From the NCBI GenBank assembly GCA_023436605.1, contig JAEZIQ010000010.1, positions 1 through 63,488 of the forward strand: DNA of 63,488 nucleotides. Direction: 5' to 3'. Origin of the DNA: Actinomycetes bacterium (GTDB taxonomy: Bacteria; Actinomycetota; Thermoleophilia; Solirubrobacterales; 70-9). Positions 34,035 through 41,867 of this stretch are shown piece by piece. Position numbers and translations under genes: made by a program. The notes under the pieces were generated by a model, which was given only the letters and a program-made list of their open reading frames with translations, was not told the origin of the DNA and searched no databases. Numbering within the stretch: position 1 is the first letter of the stretch; every line of letters begins with the position of its first letter.

Positions 34035-34867
34035 GGTTCCGGAACTTCGATGTCCCCCGGCTTGGGCGGCTCCATGCCGACGTCCTCGTAGGCACGAATG
34101 TAATTGCGGCGGTAGGAGGAAGCGTAGGACTTCCGGAAGGCCAGGTCACGACCCTTCTTGAAGCCGGCGGCGTAGCCGCTGGTCGCTCCCTCGACCGCGC
34201 CGGTTCGCTTGCCGGCGAACTCGCCTTCGAGCCGGGCAGTATCGAGATCGTCCCCCGATGACTTGCCGACCACGTAACCCCCGACACCGACCAACCCGGC
34301 GATCAGGACTATTCCTCCGACCGCCATCGCCTTTTGGCCGTCGATCTCGTGGTTGGGAAGCTTGATCGATCCGATCCTTGTCAGAAGGGCACCTGCCACG
34401 GTCCGGACCCGTCCGCGGAATTCCTCGAACCAGACCTTCAGGTCGTCGCCGCGGGACCTCCCGGAACCATCCCCGGTTCCAGACCCCGCCGCCGATCCCT
34501 CGACGGTTCCGTCAATTACGTCGTCGACTTCATCGTCTTCCGCGGCCTCGAAGTCTTCTTCTTCCCACTCCTCGTATTCGTCGCCTTCCCAGGCTTCCTC
34601 CTCGATCGCTTCGACCGATTCATCGTCCTCGATCAGGGTCTCGGCCTCACCGGTTCCGGCTTCCACCTCGGGCGCTTCCTTTTCGTCGACCGCGACCGCC
34701 TCGTACTCCCGGGTCGCTTCCGGGTCTGCCCCGTTGCCCGCGGCGTCATCCCTGATTTCTTCGGTCGCATCTTCAGGCAGGGACTGGCCAGCCGTGAACA
34801 TCTCCTGGGTGTCCTCCGGGCCCGGTTTCCCGGTCTTCTGTTTTTCCGATCTTCTGGGCAGACGCAT
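34031..34867 (-). CDS. Acidic single-span membrane protein with Gly-rich repeat (first of trio)
   Basis: A 278-residue protein: a strongly acidic, probably disordered cytoplasmic part (residues 50-135, mostly Glu and Asp), a basic stretch, one membrane span (about 192-212) and an outer part with GEFAGKRTGAVEGATSGYA and GFKKGRDLAFRKSYASSY. The G-x3-G pattern is shared with the two genes after it. First gene of a three-gene operon. No known family; the acidic part may bind basic partners. Confidence 0.75.
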   Translation of the reverse strand: MRLPRRSEKQKTGKPGPEDTQEMFTAGQSLPEDATEEIRDDAAGNGADPEATREYEAVAVDEKEAPEVEAGTGEAETLIEDDESVEAIEEEAWEGDEYEEWEEEDFEAAEDDEVDDVIDGTVEGSAAGSGTGDGSGRSRGDDLKVWFEEFRGRVRTVAGALLTRIGSIKLPNHEIDGQKAMAVGGIVLIAGLVGVGGYVVGKSSGDDLDTARLEGEFAGKRTGAVEGATSGYAAGFKKGRDLAFRKSYASSYRRNYIRAYEDVGMEPPKPGDIEVPEP

Positions 34868-35048
34868 GGGTGCTCGGGAATGGAACTACCCGAATCATTA
34901 CCCAAGACCACCCGTTTACCCATTTGCCAATCCAGAATGGTGCCGGTCCACCGGCTCCGGGACCCTGGATTCTCTTGGCAAACCGTGGTTTCCGGAGTAG
35001 GATCGGGCCAACAATCGACGACGGAAACGTCACTGGGGAAGGGATGGC

Positions 35049-38048
35049 ATGGGGGACATTTCGAACGGGACACGGGCGATCGCGGTTGCCGCGGTATCGG
35101 CTTTGCTGGCGGTTTTCTGCAGCACGGCTTCGGCCGGGACCGCGACGGTCGGGGAGAGTTTTCCGATCAGTTATCTGACCGTTCCTCCCAACGCCGAGCC
35201 GGGCTCCAACTCCGGGATCATGGGCATGGGTTACGCGTCCTCGCCGACCAGCGTCGATGGGCGCTACGTCCTGTTCGCATCCGAGTCCGACAACCTGTCG
35301 ACCGGCTACAACCTCGATGCGATCAACGTCTTCCGCAAGGACACCCAGACCGGCAACGTGGTGCTGGTCAACCGCGGAACCAACGGGGATGCGATAGGTG
35401 GTTACTTCGAGATGAAGATGAGCGGCGACGGCAACCTGGTCGCGCTGGTGACCGACCAGCCGATGGACCCCGCCGATGTCGACGGCAAGGCCGACATCTA
35501 CCTGAGGAACATCCAGGCCGGAACCACCACCCTGCTGACCCCGTCGGTCACCGATGACGTCTACTTCGCCGACCTGTCGGCCGACGGGAACTACGTCGCC
35601 TTCCTCACCAACCAGGCCCTCTCCCCGGGTGACCTCAACACGGATACGGATGCGTACCGCCTGAAGATTTCGGACGGCTCGATCAAGCTGGTTTCGGCAA
35701 CCAACGGAACCACCACGGCCGGAAACGGAGACACCGGCCAGCCGTCGATCAGCGGAGACGGTACCTGGGTGGCCTTCGGCAGCTCTTCCACGAATCTCAT
35801 CGCCGGTTTCACGGACGACAACGGCGTCTACGGCCTCGACATCTTCGTGCGCAATGTGGATACCAACGCCACTCACCTGGTCAGCGCGAGACACAACGCA
35901 GCGTCTACCGGTGGCAACGGCTCGGCCGAGGAAGCCGCGATCGCGGGAACACCGGCAAGCCTGGCGGAGGTCAAAGTGGCCTTCACCAGCTACGCGACCA
36001 ATCTCGCCGACAACGGCGTTACCGACAACTCGGACTCCGCGAGCGTGTACCTCCGCTCGATGCCATCAACCCCGTCTGAACTGATCAGCCGGGCAACCGG
36101 ACCAGCCGGAGTCAACGCCGATAGCCGGGCCCACACCCCGTCGGTCAGCGACGACGGGGCCCGAATCATTTTCGCCACGGACGCGGCAAACCTGGGCCCG
36201 GAGCCCGACTATTACGGCGCCTACCTGAGGGACCTCGGCGACTCGACAACCCACCTCATCTCGGCCCGCAACGACTACGCCGTCCAGGGCGAGATCTCGG
36301 GCAACGGTAACGCCGGCACCTGGGCCGAGGCCGGCGGCGCGACGGCCGACAGCGACCAGGACCTGGCCAGCGTCTTCATTCGCAGCCTGCCAACCGGCCA
36401 GATCAGGCTGGTCTCACGACCGAAGGGCAACAAGACCGTCAGGGCACCCGGCGCGCAGATCTACGATCTGTCGGAACGAGCGCTGAGTGCGACCGGCCGG
36501 TACTTCGTTTTCACGAGCAGCTCCCAACGACTGCCCGGGGCGATACCCGGCGAGTTCAGGGAACAGGCTTACCGCCGGGACCTGAAGACTGGCGAGATCG
36601 AGCTTGTTTCCCGCGCCAGTGGCCCCAACGGTGCGGCGTCCGAGTACGGGGACGATCCCACGGTCAGCGCGGACGGCAATCTGGTCGCCTTTCGGGCGAG
36701 GGGCAGCCTGGTCCCGGCCGACACCAACGACAAGAGTGACGTTTACGTTCGCAACATGACTACCGGTGTCACTACGCTGGTTTCCCGGGCGGCGGGCGCC
36801 GGAGGAGTGGTTGGCGACGAGGGCAGCGACGAACCGTCGATCAGCGGAAACGGCAAGCGTGTCGCGTTCGCTTCGGAGTCCTCGAACCTCGGCACCGACG
36901 GAGCGAACGATTACCTCTACGTGCGCGATCTGGAAAGCAACCAGACGATTGTCGTCTCCAGGGCTACGACCGAGGCGGGTGTTATCGCCAATGGTGATTC
37001 CGGCGGTCCGTCGCTCAGTTTTGATGGGTCGAAGGTCATCTTCACCTCCTACGCCCACAACCTCGATCCTGCCGACGCCTCTCCCAACCAGAGCATCTAT
37101 CTCCGTGACCTGAGCACCAACACGACCACCCTGCTCTCCCGGGCGCCGGGCCTCGCCGGTGCGTCGATCTCGGACTTCACCTACGGACCCGCGATCAGCG
37201 GTAACGGCGCTCGGGTCGCCTGGGTGACCTACAAGGAAAGCGCGGTGCCCGACACCGCCCCGTGGCCGGCCGGAGCGACCCAGGTAGTGGTTCGAGACGT
37301 CGCCGACGGCAACAACCATCTCGGCTCGATCTCTACGGGCGGCCAACCCGGAGACCAATCGTCCGGCTACCCGAGTCTGAACCGGGATGGAACGGTCCTC
37401 GCCTTCAGCACCGACGCCACCAACCTGAGGGACGGCTTCGACAACACGGATCGGCAGACGGTCGTGGTTCGCGACCTCACGACCGGCCAGGTCAGCGGCC
37501 CGCCTCGCTTCGGCCTGACAGCGAGTTCCGCCCGGGGATCCGCCCAACCGTCCGTTTCCGACAGTGGCGACTGCGTCGCTTACGCGGCCCAGGGGCATAA
37601 CGACATCAGTGGCGGCCTGGGCGACTTCGACTCGGCCTATGTCTTCGTCAATCGCGGCACCTGTCTCGACCCGCTCACGCTCAAGCCGAAGCTGAGCCAG
37701 GTCAAACTGAAGCCGAAGAAGTTCCGGGTCTCACCGAAGCGGACTGCGAAGTCCTCGGCCAGGAAGCGGACTCCACGCGGCACGAAGATCAAGTTCCGTC
37801 TCAACACGAGGGCCACGGTGACGATCTGGATCGACCGGAAGGTGAAGCGCAAAGGCAAGACGAAATTCGTCCGCCGGGGCAAACTGGTCCGCAAGAATCT
37901 CGCGCCCGGTAATCGAACCGTTGCCTTCTCGGGCCGGATTGGACGCAAGGCGCTGAGACCGGGGAATTACCGGATCGTGCTGCAGGCGCGGGCCGGGGTC
38001 GACAAATCGAACAAGCCGGCTCGACCCTTCAAGGTGGTGAAGCGTTAG
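35049..38048 (+). CDS. Large secreted PD40/TolB-like beta-propeller protein
   Basis: A 999-residue exported protein. Signal peptide 1-29 (STASAG), then about a dozen repeats of the pattern S-x-DG-x-x-V-A-F-x-S-x-x-x-N-L followed by D-x-Y-x-R-D-L-x-T-G-x-T-x-L-V-S-R-A, which make PD40 beta-propeller blades (for example around 36650-36790). Residues 880-999 are a Lys/Arg-rich beta domain. PD40 proteins of this type are common in Solirubrobacterales with unknown ligand. The last four bases overlap the convergent GNAT gene. Confidence 0.88.
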   Translation: MGDISNGTRAIAVAAVSALLAVFCSTASAGTATVGESFPISYLTVPPNAEPGSNSGIMGMGYASSPTSVDGRYVLFASESDNLSTGYNLDAINVFRKDTQTGNVVLVNRGTNGDAIGGYFEMKMSGDGNLVALVTDQPMDPADVDGKADIYLRNIQAGTTTLLTPSVTDDVYFADLSADGNYVAFLTNQALSPGDLNTDTDAYRLKISDGSIKLVSATNGTTTAGNGDTGQPSISGDGTWVAFGSSSTNLIAGFTDDNGVYGLDIFVRNVDTNATHLVSARHNAASTGGNGSAEEAAIAGTPASLAEVKVAFTSYATNLADNGVTDNSDSASVYLRSMPSTPSELISRATGPAGVNADSRAHTPSVSDDGARIIFATDAANLGPEPDYYGAYLRDLGDSTTHLISARNDYAVQGEISGNGNAGTWAEAGGATADSDQDLASVFIRSLPTGQIRLVSRPKGNKTVRAPGAQIYDLSERALSATGRYFVFTSSSQRLPGAIPGEFREQAYRRDLKTGEIELVSRASGPNGAASEYGDDPTVSADGNLVAFRARGSLVPADTNDKSDVYVRNMTTGVTTLVSRAAGAGGVVGDEGSDEPSISGNGKRVAFASESSNLGTDGANDYLYVRDLESNQTIVVSRATTEAGVIANGDSGGPSLSFDGSKVIFTSYAHNLDPADASPNQSIYLRDLSTNTTTLLSRAPGLAGASISDFTYGPAISGNGARVAWVTYKESAVPDTAPWPAGATQVVVRDVADGNNHLGSISTGGQPGDQSSGYPSLNRDGTVLAFSTDATNLRDGFDNTDRQTVVVRDLTTGQVSGPPRFGLTASSARGSAQPSVSDSGDCVAYAAQGHNDISGGLGDFDSAYVFVNRGTCLDPLTLKPKLSQVKLKPKKFRVSPKRTAKSSARKRTPRGTKIKFRLNTRATVTIWIDRKVKRKGKTKFVRRGKLVRKNLAPGNRTVAFSGRIGRKALRPGNYRIVLQARAGVDKSNKPARPFKVVKR

Positions 38049-38539
38049 CCGTCGCCCGGGTTGAATTCGGTCGCGAGCAAGTCCATGAGCAGGCTGTCGT
38101 GCCAGCCTCGGCCATCCGGGTCGCGCTCCGAGCGCCGGGTGATGCCGACCGGCTTGAAGCCGACTTTCTCGTAGGCCCTGATCGCCGCCACGTTGGTTGC
38201 CGCAGGGTCGATCTCAAGCCGGTGGTGGCCACGGTCCTCGAAAAGGTGACGGGCCACCCGCCGAACCGCTTCGGTGCCGATGCCCTGACCATGCAGGTCG
38301 GGATCAACGAACAGATCGATGCCGGCATGGCGGTACTTGGGCTCCTCCTCTTCCCAGTACTGGACCATCCCCGCGATCAGGGAGTCGACGACGATCGTGA
38401 GTCGGGTCACCTCGGGTTCATCCCATGGGAAATCGACAGCCGGCTCGTCCCACCACCGCACCACTTCCGGATGATGGTGGATCCGGCGCAGGTCCCCCAC
38501 ATGGTCCTCGGCCAGCGGTCGAAGCGAAATCCTCGTCAC
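38045..38539 (-). CDS. GNAT acetyltransferase, AAC(6')-like
   Basis: A 164-residue N-acetyltransferase. HGQGIGTEAVRRVARHLF holds the acetyl-CoA loop and NVAAIRAYEKVGFKPVG the last GNAT strand. VRWWDEP, GIDLFVDPDLHGQGIGT and the DPAATN segment resemble aminoglycoside 6'-acetyltransferases, but a resistance role cannot be claimed from this alone. GTG at 38539 has GGAGG five bases upstream and is chosen over longer frames. Divergent from the GroES-like gene. Confidence 0.8.
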   Translation of the reverse strand: MTRISLRPLAEDHVGDLRRIHHHPEVVRWWDEPAVDFPWDEPEVTRLTIVVDSLIAGMVQYWEEEEPKYRHAGIDLFVDPDLHGQGIGTEAVRRVARHLFEDRGHHRLEIDPAATNVAAIRAYEKVGFKPVGITRRSERDPDGRGWHDSLLMDLLATEFNPGDG

Positions 38540-38658
38540 GTCATCCTCCACTGAAACCGAGGCTAACCGGCCCCGGGGCCGATCGCACGGTCTGACTCGG
38601 TTCCGCAACCGGCTTTTCGTGGACCGCCTGATCCGTCGCCACCACATAGGCTTGGGGC

Positions 38659-39006
38659 ATGGCGCAGCACTACCTCAAGCCGCTCTTCGACCGGGTCGTG
38701 ATCAAGGAGCTCGAACCTGACCGGATGCGCTCATCCGGGCTGGTGGTTCCTCCCGGCACCTCCGAGCCGCCACCTCAGCATGGGATCGTCCTTGCGGTGG
38801 GGCAGGGAGTTGACTGGTGGGAAGCCGCCGGAGTGCGGATGCCGGTGCGACCGGGAGATCACGTCGTCTTTCCCGCCCAGGCGGGGAACTGGGTCGAAGT
38901 CGATGAGGAACGCCTGCTGGTCTGCCGGGTAACCGAACTTCTCGGAGTGCTCGAGAGTGTCCGGGATCCGGAGACCCCGGAACTCGGCGGCGAAATCAGG
39001 GACTGA
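38659..39006 (+). CDS. GroES-like co-chaperonin (Cpn10), orphan
   Basis: A 115-residue Cpn10 protein: KPLFDRVVIKELE at the start, SSGLVVPPG for the mobile loop region, and V-R-P-G-D-H-V-V-F-P near 75. The loop is short and proline-rich (TSEPPPQHG), and the C-terminus is about 18 residues longer than in standard GroES. No groEL is next to it. The ATG follows TAGGCT by six bases (leaderless). It may serve a distant chaperonin or have another role. Confidence 0.85.
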   Translation: MAQHYLKPLFDRVVIKELEPDRMRSSGLVVPPGTSEPPPQHGIVLAVGQGVDWWEAAGVRMPVRPGDHVVFPAQAGNWVEVDEERLLVCRVTELLGVLESVRDPETPELGGEIRD

Positions 39007-39250
39007 AAAAGAAGCAAGGGAACACGCGTGGGTCCGGTCCCCCCGGACCGGACCCAGCGTCTCCCTTGCGTTGCTGGTTCCCTCCCATATTGGAACCCTG
39101 TTGTCGTCCTTGCGGTGACAACCGCCCTTATAACCGGATAACTAAGCCGGAGTTTCGGTCGCGGAGGGAAAGAGCGTTCACCGCTACCTGAGGCGGCTGG
39201 CGAGCCACCTGCGGCGGCGACAGCGGCGAAGTCGAGAGCGGTGATTTCTT
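39007..39250 (-). ncRNA. Structured intergenic region: intrinsic terminator and possible small RNA
   Basis: Three inverted repeats lie in a row. The strongest is TGGGTCCGGTCC-CCCC-GGACCGGACCCA (39029-39056, 12 bp), itself enclosed by GCAAGGGA and TCCCTTGC (39014-39069). On the minus strand this is followed by CTTCTTTTTC, an intrinsic terminator. Before it on that strand come GGGTTCC...GGAACC and GTTGTC...GACAAC hairpins and a TATAAG at about 39130. It is either the 3' end of the anchor-D gene message or an independent RNA of about 130 bases. No RNA family recognised. Confidence 0.45.
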
Positions 39251-40384
39251 CTAGCGCCGGAGCTTTCGCCGGGCTTCGAACCGGCGAAGGGTGTCATCTG
39301 CCTGCCTGGAGGTGACCACAACCCTGACCGGAAGCTTCCCGCGCCGGGAGAGAATCCGGCGGGCCTGACGACCCAGCTTGACCCCGACGCTCTTCCGTCC
39401 CGGCAGGATCCCGAAGGAGACGCTTGCGATCGTCACACGCCGGTAAGTGCGCCTGCCGAGCACTCGGCCGTCAGCCTCAAGCCTCAGGTTTCCGCGGCAG
39501 ACGTCCATTCCGGCGGTGATACACCGGAGCGGCACCGGCTGAAGTCCGGAGCGGCGGATGCGCGGCAGTTCAGCCCCGATCACGATCCGGCTGGTACCCG
39601 TCAATGGCCCCCCGGATCCGGTGCCGGTAAGCGACGCGGCCGGATCGGCCCCGGCGGAGTCGGTGACGATTCTGATCTCTGCGTCGCGAACTCCGGTCCG
39701 GGTTGGCTGAAACCTGACCTGGATCTCGCAGCTGTCCCCCGAGGCCATGAACCGCCCGGAGCACTTGTTCGAGGTCACTTCGAAATCGCCGGGGTGATCG
39801 CCGGCGATCATCACCGGACCGATGCCGAGGTCACCGGTACCGCTGCTGGTCAGCCTGATCGACTCGATCTCCGAAGCGACTCCGATCTGCTGGCTGCCGA
39901 AATCCACCTTCCCTGGTTCAAGGCTGGCTTCCGGAAGCAGTTCGGGAAGACCGGTCCCGGTCAGGGACAGCAAATCGGGAGAGGCCTTGGAGTCGGAGTC
40001 GATCCTCAGGCTGGCCTCGTTGGGCCCTTCGACCACGGGATCGAAGATCACGACGATGTTGCATGACTCGCCCTGCTCGAGGATCCCGTCGGTCTCGGGG
40101 TCGTAACAGGAGCTCCCGTAAGGAAGGATGATGAAGGACCGGGAGTTCGGGCCGGTCGTCCGGGCGTCCAGGAGTTCGACCGGAGTCGCCCCCTCGTTGG
40201 AGAGGATGAAGTCGCCCGGCTCGCCCAGCTCGCCGCCGATGTTTATCGGTCCGAAGGCGTACGAGCCCGGAGCGACAGTCAGGACTGGAGGTTCTGTCGA
40301 GTCAGCCGGGGCGAGGTTCCCGAAAGCCAGGGCAACGACCAGACCAGCCAGCAGCGCAGCTGTTCGCGCGATTCGCTTCTTCAT
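39251..40384 (-). CDS. Secreted choice-of-anchor-D domain protein
   Basis: A 377-residue exported protein: signal peptide 1-28, two ASH/choice-of-anchor-D immunoglobulin-like repeats (each with a SYAFGPINIGG or KVDFGSQQIG start and a SLTGTG end, at about 35-140 and 145-245), then a basic beta domain with a Cys pair (RCITAGMDVCRG) and an Arg-rich tail. These folds bind proteins or surfaces. The ATG at 40384 starts directly at the signal peptide; it is divergent from ychF. Confidence 0.82.
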   Translation of the reverse strand: MKKRIARTAALLAGLVVALAFGNLAPADSTEPPVLTVAPGSYAFGPINIGGELGEPGDFILSNEGATPVELLDARTTGPNSRSFIILPYGSSCYDPETDGILEQGESCNIVVIFDPVVEGPNEASLRIDSDSKASPDLLSLTGTGLPELLPEASLEPGKVDFGSQQIGVASEIESIRLTSSGTGDLGIGPVMIAGDHPGDFEVTSNKCSGRFMASGDSCEIQVRFQPTRTGVRDAEIRIVTDSAGADPAASLTGTGSGGPLTGTSRIVIGAELPRIRRSGLQPVPLRCITAGMDVCRGNLRLEADGRVLGRRTYRRVTIASVSFGILPGRKSVGVKLGRQARRILSRRGKLPVRVVVTSRQADDTLRRFEARRKLRR

Positions 40385-40459
40385 ATCCGCATAGTTTCGG
40401 GCAATCCTTGCGGAGACCTTGCCGCCACGGTGACGGCAAGGCCCGTAGTCTTTCCGGCG

Positions 40460-41536
40460 ATGGCCCTCTCGATCGGAATCGTCGGGCTTCCCAACGCCGG
40501 GAAGTCGACCCTCTTCAACGCCCTGACCAAGAACGACGTGCTTGCCGCGAACTACCCGTTCGCGACGATCGAGCCGAATGTCGGCGTGGTCGGGGTGCCC
40601 GACCCGAGACTCGAGAAGCTGGCCGGTCTCTACGGGTCCGAGAAGATCCTTCCCGCAACGGTCCAGTTCGTCGACATCGCCGGCATCGTCAAGGGCGCAT
40701 CGGAGGGCGAAGGGATGGGCAACAAGTTCCTTTCCAACATCCGCGAATCGGACGCGATCTGCCAGGTGACCCGTGTCTTCCAGGACGATGACATCACCCA
40801 CGTCGACGGCGAGGTCGTCCCCCGGAACGACATCGAGACGATACGTATGGAGCTGATCCTGGCCGACCTGCAGACGATCGAGAATGCCCTGCCTCGCCTC
40901 TCCAAGGAGGCGAAACGTGACAAGGACCTCGAGGTCCAGGTCAAGGCGGCCGAGGAGGCAAAAGAGATCCTCGAGTCAGGCAAGGGCATCTTCGAGGCCG
41001 GCTTCGATTCCGAAGCGGTCCGTGAACTTCACCTTATGACCGCCAAGCCGCTGCTTTACGTCTTCAACTGCTCCGAGGAGGAGCTGGCCGACGAGGAACT
41101 CAAGAACAACCTGCGGGAACTCGTAGCTCCGGCCGAAGCGATCTTCCTCGACGCCAAGTTCGAGGCGGAACTGGTCGAACTCGACGACGAGGAAGAGGCC
41201 CGCGAGATGCTGGCCGACATCGGCGTCGAAGAACCCGGGCTCGATGTTCTGGCCCGGGTCGGCTTCGCCACGCTCGGCCTCCAGACCTACCTGACCGCAG
41301 GCCCGAAGGAAACCCGGGCCTGGACCATCCCGATCGGCGCGACCGCCCCCGAAGCGGCTGGCGTGATCCACACCGACTTCCAGCGCGGCTTCATCAAGGC
41401 GGAGACGATCTCTTTCGATGAGTTGCTCGAGTACGGCTCCATGGCCGACGCCCGGGCCGCCGGCAAGGTCCGCCTCGAAGGCAAGGACTACGTCATGCAG
41501 GACGGCGACGTGGTCGACTTCAAATTCAACGTCTGA
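40460..41536 (+). CDS. ychF: Redox-regulated ATPase YchF (Obg-family P-loop protein)
   Basis: A 358-residue member of the TRAFAC class. The P-loop GLPNAGKS is at 9-16, the switch II DIAGIVKGASEGEGMGNKFL near 70-90, followed by a coiled-coil arm and a C-terminal TGS domain ending in DGDVVDFKFNV. YchF binds ribosomes and acts in translation and stress response, preferring ATP to GTP. The ATG follows TAGTCT by eight bases. Length and order are standard. Confidence 0.96.
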   Translation: MALSIGIVGLPNAGKSTLFNALTKNDVLAANYPFATIEPNVGVVGVPDPRLEKLAGLYGSEKILPATVQFVDIAGIVKGASEGEGMGNKFLSNIRESDAICQVTRVFQDDDITHVDGEVVPRNDIETIRMELILADLQTIENALPRLSKEAKRDKDLEVQVKAAEEAKEILESGKGIFEAGFDSEAVRELHLMTAKPLLYVFNCSEEELADEELKNNLRELVAPAEAIFLDAKFEAELVELDDEEEAREMLADIGVEEPGLDVLARVGFATLGLQTYLTAGPKETRAWTIPIGATAPEAAGVIHTDFQRGFIKAETISFDELLEYGSMADARAAGKVRLEGKDYVMQDGDVVDFKFNV

Positions 41537-41595
41537 ACCCGGAATCCCGGTTATGCTCGGCTGACAGTTCAGTCGAACCGCATTGGGGGAATGAA

Positions 41596-41850
41596 ATGCC
41601 AGCTGCCTACGATGCTGCGGATCTCCAGAGGATCTTCCAGCGCGTCAACGAGCGGATCCGGGCGATTGAGGAGCACCTCGTCGTGCTTTCCGAGAAGGCC
41701 GGGGTCGCCTACTCGCTGCCGAGCGAGGGAGCGCCGAAGGAAGTGATCGAGCTGGCCCGGGCCGGAAAGACGCTTGAGGCGATCAAGAAGTACCGCGAAC
41801 TGACCAACGCCGACTTCGAATCGGCCAAAGCCGCGGTCGAGGCGATCTGA
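41596..41850 (+). CDS. Small protein with ribosomal L7/L12 C-terminal-like motif
   Basis: An 84-residue protein. The N-terminal half is an amphipathic helix (RIFQRVNERIRAIEEHLVVL); the second half (EVIELARAGKTLEAIKKYRE then FESAKAAVEAI) resembles the helical part of the L7/L12 C-terminal domain that recruits translation factors. It lacks a complete L12 fold. GGGGGA precedes the ATG by about five bases. Being right after ychF it may also work at the ribosome; that is inference. Confidence 0.75.
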   Translation: MPAAYDAADLQRIFQRVNERIRAIEEHLVVLSEKAGVAYSLPSEGAPKEVIELARAGKTLEAIKKYRELTNADFESAKAAVEAI

Positions 41851-41867
41851 GAAGTCGCGGCCGCCGC

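Noticed and set aside
38045..38539. Calling the GNAT protein an aminoglycoside resistance enzyme
   Set aside because: Similarity is to the fold and a few motifs only; substrate cannot be inferred.
39007..39250. Identifying the hairpin region as SRP RNA, 6S RNA or tmRNA
   Set aside because: None of the conserved sequences of those RNAs (for example the GGAAGGAAGCA loop of SRP RNA) is visible.
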